48,585 nucleotides of DNA from Treponemataceae bacterium. Lineage in GTDB: Bacteria > Spirochaetota > Spirochaetia > Treponematales > Treponemataceae. Shown in pieces: positions 42,204-48,585 of this stretch. A program made the position numbers and the translations under genes. The DNA lies in the NCBI GenBank assembly GCA_024685655.1, contig JAIKVO010000190.1:1-48585 (forward strand), given 5' to 3'. Under the pieces are notes generated by a model. That model was not told the DNA's origin. It did no database searches and saw nothing but the letters and a program-made list of their open reading frames with translations. Every line of letters starts with the position of its first letter. Within the stretch, counting starts at the first letter, position 1.

Positions 42204-45200
42204 CTATTCCACTGTCCCGATAAGGAACGTTTCTTTATTATCTTTAAGTTCAAGCGTGAGTACTTGGCGTTTTTGGTTTTCGCGTCCAAAGTTTGTGTAA
42301 ACCTCTGCTTGAACAGAGACTGGCTGTAGCAGTTTTTGCTGATGATTCGCAAAGTAGTTTGCCTGAATCATGAATTTTCCGCCTGGAGAAGTATGGATAC
42401 AGAACTCTTCTGGACCGTATCCCTGCGTAAAATCTCGCGAAAGCCGGCCACCATTTGCTGTAAGCCTGTTGCCGTAGTAGCATTTCTCACCGTCTTTGTC
42501 TGTAACCCACAAATCTATGTCGCAGTCATCGGTATTCCATGTAAGGATTATACGAACATCAACGTCAAAATTCTGGATAAGCTGATTGTCAATTTGCGCT
42601 AAATCAAGCGCGATCCCGTTTCGTTGGCACTCTGCGATTATTGCGTTCATGTCGTTCAGCGCAATCTGTTGTACTTCGTCAAAGCGACTGTCCCATTTTT
42701 TATACGCTACTGAATAAAGCGTGTCCACGGCTTTTTGCTTTTCGCCTGCAAGACTGTAAGCCATGCCCAGATCACGGTGGAATTGTGGAATCTCCGGTTT
42801 CAGCTGAACGAGTTTTTCGAAAACAGGAACAGCAAGTGCGTAGTTGTCGTGTTCCACAAGTTTGTTCACCAACGCACGGAGAATGTCAGTGTTCTCCAAG
42901 TTAAGCTCCGCAAGGTTCGAGAGAATACGTATGCTTTCGGACTGCAAATCTTCTTCAACAAAGTAGTCGGAGACTTCCATATAGAAAGAAGGCGAGGAGC
43001 TGTATTCTTTTTTTAGCTCCAGATACTTTGTGTACATCTGGGCTTTAGGGGTGCGCTTCAAAACAGAAAGATATTCTGCGTTTGGCGACCATGCCTGAAG
43101 TTGTATCGAAGACTGTGCAGGGTTGGTAGAAGAGCTGGCAAAGTTCACGGATGATGTATCGGTCGCGTTGTTTGTGCTGTTTGTATAGGCTGTGGGGGCA
43201 GCGGGTTCGCGCATAGCAACGATTGCATCGCTTGCGTCCATTGCCATGAAACTTTGTTCTGCGAAAACTGGTTCCGGTGCAAACGCCCTGTCTATAGGCG
43301 CTATGGCTCCTGTCGTCTCCCTCATTTCATTTTGCTTTTTTAAAGCTTGCTTTTGGGCTTTGAATTCTTCTGGCGTTGTGTTCCACCATTTTCGGAATTC
43401 CTCGAAATGCTTGTAAACAGAAGACGGAATGGTTTTGTCATTTGAGTCTGTCTGAGGTTTAAAGGCAGTGTTCGTGCTACCCTGAGAACCGACGAGTCTG
43501 TTGTATTCTTCTTTTAAATCGTCAGGAGGAACTATTCCGTAACGCACATAATCCTGAACGGTGTCAAGCACTATAAGAGAGGTATCTTGTGTGACAATGC
43601 CGAAGCTCTTTGCAAGTTCCGTTATTTCTGTCTTATTGCGTTCGTAGTCTGCCGAAAGAGCATCTATCTTCATGGATGCCCATTGTCTTGCTACATGGTT
43701 TGAAATAACGCCGTCGCTTATGCTTAGGTTGACTTTCTCTGATTTTTCTATTGTGTTTCCGTGTCCAAAGAAAAGCGTAATAACGGCCTCTTTCTTTTTA
43801 AGAATGCCAGAAATCTCAAAATCTGATTTTACACTCACGCTGTTTTCCGGATAGATTTCCGTTACTGCGGTTTTGTCGTATTCGGCTTTTATAAGACGGT
43901 ACGGACTGTTTGTTAATAGTTTGAGCGCATCGTTACATGTCGTTGAACAAAGATTTATGTACTGTCCGCCGTTCTTTTGCGCTGTACTGGAAAGCCATGC
44001 GTGATCAGCGCTGGAAGATGAATTGATTGTATAAACAGACGGTAAAGAGGAGTCGCTTGGCGCGGCATTTGTTATGTTTTGTGCAAGAGAAGCGTTTGAT
44101 ATGCCGCTTTTCGCCTCTGAAGCAACCTGAGCAACATTCGTAACAGCGGGATCCGTCCAGTTTCCAATACCGTCAGTAAACACAAGAATCTCATCACCGC
44201 CGAAATTAGTAAAGTCATAATCAAGTTTTGTCGCACCGTCATAATCAAGCGAGCGAATGAAAGTTTCAAGGAAGGAAATATCTTTTTCTGTCTTGATTTT
44301 AAATACATGCGCTTCATGAAGTTCATTGCAGAACGGATAAACTGTTACTGTCGGATTTTTTAGCTTCTTTACATATTCGCATAGAATGTTAAGTTCCGAT
44401 TCGATGTTGCGTTTTGCACCGGAAGAAGAAATATCCCACCAGATTGTGAGTTTTTCTGGCAGTTTTTTCGGCTGTTCTGTTCCGTTTATTGGCAGAAAAT
44501 AATAAAAATACGTGTCTTTGCCAATGTCCTGCGTGTAAACTGGAATTTGCGCGGTTGCACCAGAGTCGTTTGTCGCGCTAGAGCTCGTTGCGCCTGTGTT
44601 TGCTATGCCGTTCGCTCCTGAAACAATGGCACCGCCAGTAAGCATACCCTGCGGTATAACAAACTCGAACGGTTGCGTAAGCGTCACGTTCTTTTGTGTG
44701 AAACTTCCTGTATAGCCCGATGTACTGTCAGTAAAGGAAAAAGACTGTATTCTGTTTCCGTTTTGCAATGTCGCGTTTAGCTTGGAATCTGGTCTACGAA
44801 CTGTTATTCTGAAACTGAATGAATCAAGTTTTCCAGATGGAAGAGCAGAGTAAACGTATTTCCTGTCGGTGCCAGCTGTTACGCCGGAAGTCGCGCCTGC
44901 CCCAGTTCCTGAAGCCGAACCCGAGGAAACTGCAGAATCGGAAGCCGAATCCGCGTTTTTTTCAGTTTGCAAAAGCCTGCTCTGATATGTAATCTGAACG
45001 TGGCGGCTGCCATTTGCAGGAAGCGGATATATTCGTGTTTTGAAGTTGTTTCCTGATGTTTTTTCAATAAGACCGGGGTCTACATTCTGCCTGACAATAG
45101 TCTCAAATACCTGACGGCCTTTATCTTTTTCTACAACGACACCCTGCCGCATCTTTCCGTTTATGTCGAGCGCATAGCCTGTTACGGTTTCACCTTCGCC

Positions 45201-45413
45201 AAGGGGAAATTCAAACTCTCCTTCAAGAATTCGGTTCGTTTCATTCACAAAAATCATATCGAGTTTTGTAGTGGCGATATTTCCCATGACTTCAACTTCT
45301 ACGGAAAGTTCGGAAAGTCTTGCGTTTGTCATTTTAATTTTTGACGGTTGGGCATATATCATTCCGATTAAAAAAAGCAAAATAATTATATTGATTGAGA
45401 AAAACTTTTTCAT
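42204..45413 (-). CDS. Large exported VIT / VWA-like / TPR / DUF2135 protein
   Basis: A 1069-aa protein with a signal peptide (MKKFFSINIIILLFLIGMIYA). Domains in order: VIT (about 22-150; EGEFEFPLGEGETVTGYAL, GRQVFETIVRQNVDPGLIE), a Ser/Gly/Thr/Ala linker, a von Willebrand A-like domain whose first metal-site motif is WWDISSSG (DxSxS kept), a long region with low-complexity Ala/Ser/Thr, TPR-like helices (about 790-930), and a C-terminal DUF2135/YfaP-like beta domain (ILTWNTDDCDIDLWVTDKDG, GYGPEEFCI). VIT-VWA proteins are generally cell-surface or secreted binding proteins. GGAGG precedes the start. The ligand is unknown. Confidence 0.85.
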   Translation of the reverse strand: MKKFFSINIIILLFLIGMIYAQPSKIKMTNARLSELSVEVEVMGNIATTKLDMIFVNETNRILEGEFEFPLGEGETVTGYALDINGKMRQGVVVEKDKGRQVFETIVRQNVDPGLIEKTSGNNFKTRIYPLPANGSRHVQITYQSRLLQTEKNADSASDSAVSSGSASGTGAGATSGVTAGTDRKYVYSALPSGKLDSFSFRITVRRPDSKLNATLQNGNRIQSFSFTDSTSGYTGSFTQKNVTLTQPFEFVIPQGMLTGGAIVSGANGIANTGATSSSATNDSGATAQIPVYTQDIGKDTYFYYFLPINGTEQPKKLPEKLTIWWDISSSGAKRNIESELNILCEYVKKLKNPTVTVYPFCNELHEAHVFKIKTEKDISFLETFIRSLDYDGATKLDYDFTNFGGDEILVFTDGIGNWTDPAVTNVAQVASEAKSGISNASLAQNITNAAPSDSSLPSVYTINSSSSADHAWLSSTAQKNGGQYINLCSTTCNDALKLLTNSPYRLIKAEYDKTAVTEIYPENSVSVKSDFEISGILKKKEAVITLFFGHGNTIEKSEKVNLSISDGVISNHVARQWASMKIDALSADYERNKTEITELAKSFGIVTQDTSLIVLDTVQDYVRYGIVPPDDLKEEYNRLVGSQGSTNTAFKPQTDSNDKTIPSSVYKHFEEFRKWWNTTPEEFKAQKQALKKQNEMRETTGAIAPIDRAFAPEPVFAEQSFMAMDASDAIVAMREPAAPTAYTNSTNNATDTSSVNFASSSTNPAQSSIQLQAWSPNAEYLSVLKRTPKAQMYTKYLELKKEYSSSPSFYMEVSDYFVEEDLQSESIRILSNLAELNLENTDILRALVNKLVEHDNYALAVPVFEKLVQLKPEIPQFHRDLGMAYSLAGEKQKAVDTLYSVAYKKWDSRFDEVQQIALNDMNAIIAECQRNGIALDLAQIDNQLIQNFDVDVRIILTWNTDDCDIDLWVTDKDGEKCYYGNRLTANGGRLSRDFTQGYGPEEFCIHTSPGGKFMIQANYFANHQQKLLQPVSVQAEVYTNFGRENQKRQVLTLELKDNKETFLIGTVE

Positions 45414-45554
45414 ATTACCTCCGGTTAATTAGTAAAAATATAAATAGGTTTTATTATTCAATAAAATAGACAATTATATTTTGATAATGTTACAAATCAC
45501 TCCAACGACTAAAGCTGACTATATTACCGAGGATTAACCGGTTTGAGAATAAGT

Positions 45555-45582
45555 TTGACAAAATCTAAAAAAATGTTAGAAT
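45555..45582 (+). promoter_or_regulatory. Promoter of the acyl-CoA synthetase gene
   Basis: Consensus TTGACA, 16-nt spacer, TAGAAT with TGT before it. The leader of about 55 nt contains CAGAA/TTCTG and then AAGGA before the ATG. Confidence 0.72.
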
Positions 45583-45643
45583 ACAGCAGAAATTCTTCTG
45601 ACAGTTTGGATTTTCGATTACAAGTTTTTATTAAGGAAAAAAA

Positions 45644-47608
45644 ATGAAAAAAAATAGAAGAGAACCAGATAGAACATTACCTCAAAATATTCCGTTAATG
45701 GTCAGGCAAAGAGCAGAGTTGTGTCCTGATTTATGTGCACAGGCGTCAAAAGATCAGGATGGTAAGTTCATATACTATTCATTTGCTCAAGTTTATAAGG
45801 ATTTTGTATCGCTTGCGCTTGCTTTTTCAGAAATCGGCATTAAACGCAATGATCATGTGGCGCTGTTCTCAGATAATTGCCGTGAATGGCTTTTGACAGA
45901 TTTGGCAGTCCTTTCTCTTGGAGCAGCTGATGTTCCTAGAGGCTGCGATTCCATGGCTTCCGAGCTTCAATACATCTTGTCATTTTCGGAATGCAAGGTA
46001 GCTGTATTTGAAAATGAGAGACAATTCAATAAAGCAGTAGAGAAAAAAGAAAACGTGCCGGTTTTGGAAACAGCAGTCTTTTTTAATGCTCCTTCAGAAG
46101 ATACTGTGCAAAAAGCAAGTTCATTCGGTATTACTGTCTGTTTGTTTAACGAACTTCTTGAAAAAGGTCATAAGCTTTACGAAATTCCCGGAAAAAAAGA
46201 TTTCGTAGAAAAAGAAATGGAAGAAACAAAAGGAAGCGATTTGGCGACAATTCTGTTTACGTCAGGAACTACCGGAATTCCGAAAGGAGTCATGCTGACA
46301 CACAGAAATTATATGGCACAAATGGAAGTGGTTCATCATATTCTTACGGTGAAACCGGGCGATATGTGGCTAACTGTGCTTCCGGTGTGGCACAGTTTTG
46401 AAAGATGTCTTGAATATATGGCGCTCACTCTTAAAAGCGGCATTGCTTATTCAAAGCCGGTTTCTTCCATAATGCTCGCCGATTTTGCGAAAATACGGCC
46501 GCAGTGGATGTGCGGCGTGCCGCGTCTGTGGGAATCGCTCGCCAAAGGCGTGAACCGTACAATGAAAAAAGAAGGCGGCATAAAATACAAGCTTTTTAGC
46601 TTTTTTATTTCCATAGGCACAAAATACGCGTGGGCAAAAGAGCATATAACAGGTTGTGCATGCCGCTTCACTTATAGACCGCGAATATTCGATTTTGTAA
46701 TAGGAATAATGCCTTTTATTGCACTTTGGCCGTTGCATGCGCTAGGAGAACTTCTTGTGTATCGCAAAATCCGCGAAAAACTTGGCGGACGCATAACGGC
46801 AGCTATTTCAGGCGGCGGTGCGTTGCAGCATGAGACAGACTGCTTTTACAGGGCTATCGGTTTCAAGCTTCTCGAAGGTTACGGTATTACGGAAGCCGCC
46901 CCTGTGCTTTCTGTTAGAAATATTCACAAGCCACGTCCTGGTTGTGTCGGTGAGATATATCCGTCTGCCGAACTAAAGATTGTGGCAGAGAAAAACGGAG
47001 TACCAGCATCTTCTGAGCCGCTTAAGCCGGGTGAAACAGGCCTTGTTCTTGCGCGTGGTGACCAAATCATGAAGGGATACTATAAACAGCCTGAACTTAC
47101 AGCCGGTGTAATCGATAAAGACGGATGGCTCAATACGGGTGATCTTGGTAAACTCACCTACGATTACGAGATTAAAATTACAGGAAGGGCAAAAGATACT
47201 ATTGTCTTGCAGAATGGCGAGAACATTGAGCCGCTGGGAATAGAAACAGCGCTGTGCGGAAGCCCTTTCATAGAAACTGCTGTGGTATTCGGTCAGGACG
47301 AAAAGTTTTTGGCAGCTCTTATTGTCGGTTCAAAAGCAAACATTATGGCTTATGCAGAGGAACGTAATATTGCGTGCAAAGATTATGAGGAGCTTATTAT
47401 GCGTCCTGAGATTGAAGATTTGATACGCTGTGAAATAGATACGATTGTATCTGCTTCAAACGGATTCAGACCATGTGAAAGAATATTCAGGTTCGTAATC
47501 CTTGATAAGTCATTTGAAATTGGTAGGGAACTTTCTGCAAAACAGGAATTCATGCGCCACAAAGTTGCGGATATTTATAAAGATAAAATCGCTGAATTAT
47601 TTGAGTAA
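45644..47608 (+). CDS. Long-chain acyl-CoA synthetase (AMP-forming)
   Basis: A 654-aa adenylate-forming enzyme that activates fatty acids to acyl-CoA via acyl-AMP. The P-loop is LFTSGTTGIPKGVMLTHRN, followed by LPVWHSFERCLEY, GYGITEAAPVLSVRN and GWLNTGDLGKL, and KDTIVLQNGENIEP holds the hinge of the C-terminal domain. A hydrophobic insertion (FDFVIGIMPFIALWPLHALGE) in the middle may contact the membrane, as in eukaryote-like FACS enzymes frequent in spirochaetes. Start with AAGGA upstream. Many spirochaetes use host or environmental fatty acids, which would suit this enzyme. Confidence 0.92.
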   Translation: MKKNRREPDRTLPQNIPLMVRQRAELCPDLCAQASKDQDGKFIYYSFAQVYKDFVSLALAFSEIGIKRNDHVALFSDNCREWLLTDLAVLSLGAADVPRGCDSMASELQYILSFSECKVAVFENERQFNKAVEKKENVPVLETAVFFNAPSEDTVQKASSFGITVCLFNELLEKGHKLYEIPGKKDFVEKEMEETKGSDLATILFTSGTTGIPKGVMLTHRNYMAQMEVVHHILTVKPGDMWLTVLPVWHSFERCLEYMALTLKSGIAYSKPVSSIMLADFAKIRPQWMCGVPRLWESLAKGVNRTMKKEGGIKYKLFSFFISIGTKYAWAKEHITGCACRFTYRPRIFDFVIGIMPFIALWPLHALGELLVYRKIREKLGGRITAAISGGGALQHETDCFYRAIGFKLLEGYGITEAAPVLSVRNIHKPRPGCVGEIYPSAELKIVAEKNGVPASSEPLKPGETGLVLARGDQIMKGYYKQPELTAGVIDKDGWLNTGDLGKLTYDYEIKITGRAKDTIVLQNGENIEPLGIETALCGSPFIETAVVFGQDEKFLAALIVGSKANIMAYAEERNIACKDYEELIMRPEIEDLIRCEIDTIVSASNGFRPCERIFRFVILDKSFEIGRELSAKQEFMRHKVADIYKDKIAELFE

Positions 47609-47638
47609 CCTTGTGTGCAAAAAAAATGTGCAGTGCTT

Positions 47639-47665
47639 TTGAAAAAAATGTAAGTTTCCGATAAT
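47639..47665 (+). promoter_or_regulatory. Possible promoter of the last gene, leaderless type
   Basis: TTGAAA and GATAAT with a short 15-nt spacer; 6 nt separate the -10 box from the ATG at 47672, with no Shine-Dalgarno. Confidence 0.4.
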
Positions 47666-47671
47666 CGCAAT

Positions 47672-48499
47672 ATGGGAATACGGAAAAGAAATCTTTTTTT
47701 TCTGATGCTCGTTATGTTCTCTTGCTTACGTATGTTTGCCGTCGATAATTGTTTACCAAGTCCAGGCATATATGAGAACTCGAATAAGTTCATCATTATT
47801 TCAGATGAAAACGAGCCGGATAAAGGCGTTTACAAGCTTTTCTATTCGTTTTACTACGATGGTGAATATTCGTTTGAAAAAGACAGTGAGCCGTTTTGTG
47901 TCGTAAATATAAACGACAAGCTATATACAGATTTTTGGATTCGCTATGATGTTGTGGTGAATCCTGAATCTGAAATAAAATGCGATTTCTGGCTGCCTGC
48001 CGGAAATATGAAAGAAATATCGCTAAATCCGCCTTATCGTAAAGAAAGCCTGTACGGCTACTGCGTGTTTTATAGCGAAGAGGGCTCAGTTTCCGAAATT
48101 CTGCGGATTCATTATTGGCTTACAGATTGTGAATACAGCGACATACAGGCATCTATCATACTTTCTGATGGAAAAACTGTGTCGGTTCCTGAATTCACAA
48201 AAATTGGCTCGTACACATACAAATGCATCAATGGTAGAAAGCCCGTCATAAGACATCCTGAAATAGTTGCTTCTCTCCCAGATGGAAATGTTTTCGGAAG
48301 CAACGGAAATGTAATGGCCGCAGGAAAATACTACGAAAAAATATCAGATTCGCTATCACTTGCGGATGAGATACAAGCTCACAATAGCATTGTATATCCT
48401 CCTCGTTTTTCTGTATTAGATACGCGCGAACCGTCAATTTATACAAAACTTGAAGAAATGTCATTAAAAGATGAATTCGAGAAGTTCCCGAAAAAATGA
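47672..48499 (+). CDS. Exported protein of unknown function
   Basis: A 275-aa protein with an N-terminal signal (NLFFLMLVMFSCLRMFAVDN). The mature part is rich in aromatic and acidic residues with predicted beta strands (FYYDGEYSFEK, IRYDVVVNPESEIKCDFWLP, YGYCVFYSEEG, LRIHYWLTDCEYSDIQAS). I recognise no family. The acidic C-terminus has SIYTKLEEMSLKDEFEKF. It follows the acyl-CoA synthetase gene by 63 nt but appears to have its own promoter. Confidence 0.62.
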   Translation: MGIRKRNLFFLMLVMFSCLRMFAVDNCLPSPGIYENSNKFIIISDENEPDKGVYKLFYSFYYDGEYSFEKDSEPFCVVNINDKLYTDFWIRYDVVVNPESEIKCDFWLPAGNMKEISLNPPYRKESLYGYCVFYSEEGSVSEILRIHYWLTDCEYSDIQASIILSDGKTVSVPEFTKIGSYTYKCINGRKPVIRHPEIVASLPDGNVFGSNGNVMAAGKYYEKISDSLSLADEIQAHNSIVYPPRFSVLDTREPSIYTKLEEMSLKDEFEKFPKK

Positions 48500-48534
48500 C
48501 AAAAAGGAACGTAGTGTGGGAGCAAAAATACTCT

Positions 48535-48585
48535 GTTTGTGGCAGCCGCGATAGCGGCATATAAATTAGTTCCCTTGCCACAAAC
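48535..48585. repeat. Nested inverted repeat at the window end
   Basis: GTTTGTGGCA pairs perfectly with TGCCACAAAC at the last bases of the window, enclosing CCGC-GATA-GCGG and an AT-rich segment. The layout is like the nested repeats at 8.0, 24.2 and 34.1 kb. It may continue beyond the edge. Confidence 0.6.

Overview
The window looks like a chromosomal segment of a host-associated or anaerobic spirochaete close to Treponema. This is inferred from gene content: [FeFe]-hydrogenase maturases, a PilZ/HEAT/ComEC/RsmA cluster, an MGDG-synthase-like glycosyltransferase, a VIT-domain surface protein, a Cthe_2159-type beta-helix protein and an Rpn-family nuclease. No rRNA, tRNA, CRISPR array, prophage or complete insertion sequence was seen. 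Most of the window is ordinary housekeeping and transport DNA; the unusual material lies between genes.

Layout. 1-2.8 kb: 3' part of a secreted beta-helix carbohydrate-binding protein (+), a good terminator, and a convergent Rpn-family nuclease. 2.9-5.3 kb: hydE-hydF (-), without hydG or a hydrogenase. 5.4-7.9 kb: a three-gene NitT/TauT-type ABC importer (-). 8.2-9.7 kb: a Crp/Fnr regulator and a small alarmone synthetase (-). 9.7-10.3 kb: a gene-free stretch with a decayed LuxR-type helix-turn-helix and one copy of a structured repeat. 10.3-13.8 kb: hexokinase (+), convergent with cca and a CPBP protease (-). 13.8-21.6 kb: one long + strand run of PilZ protein, HEAT protein, comEC, rsmA, YggS-type protein, a small membrane protein and two pseudouridine synthases. 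21.6-26.4 kb: folC (-), a TPR lipoprotein (+), a six-TM protein (-), a serine hydrolase (+). 26.5-30.2 kb: radical SAM/SPASM protein, SDR, and a membrane diguanylate cyclase (all -). 30.4-34 kb: MATE exporter (+), an Rrf2 regulator and metY (-). 34.3-39.2 kb: the liv branched-chain amino-acid importer (-). 39.2-48.5 kb: histidine phosphatase and glycosyltransferase (-), SIMPL protein (+), a 1069-aa VIT/VWA/TPR/DUF2135 protein (-), acyl-CoA synthetase (+) and a secreted protein of unknown function (+).

How genes relate. metY has the most elaborate control region: a near-consensus promoter flanked by two 19-bp dyads of the same design, then a 33-codon leader peptide with three consecutive cysteine codons and a stem-loop at its stop codon. 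An Rrf2 regulator with three cysteines is encoded just downstream. This suggests two layers of sulfur-responsive control. Cyclic-di-GMP signalling is represented by the diguanylate cyclase and the PilZ receptor.

The main unexplained signals are: (i) two copies (about 5311-5408 and 10107-10217) of a structured element with 14- and 36-nt identical blocks, whose intervening hairpins differ in sequence but keep pairing; (ii) several nested imperfect inverted repeats between genes (8038-8154, 24205-24310, 34122-34264, 48535-48585); (iii) at least six genes whose start codon lies 6-8 nt after a sigma-70-like -10 box with no Shine-Dalgarno sequence, consistent with leaderless mRNAs. Start codons were chosen from Shine-Dalgarno position, gene overlaps and family N-termini, so they often differ from the longest possible reading frame.
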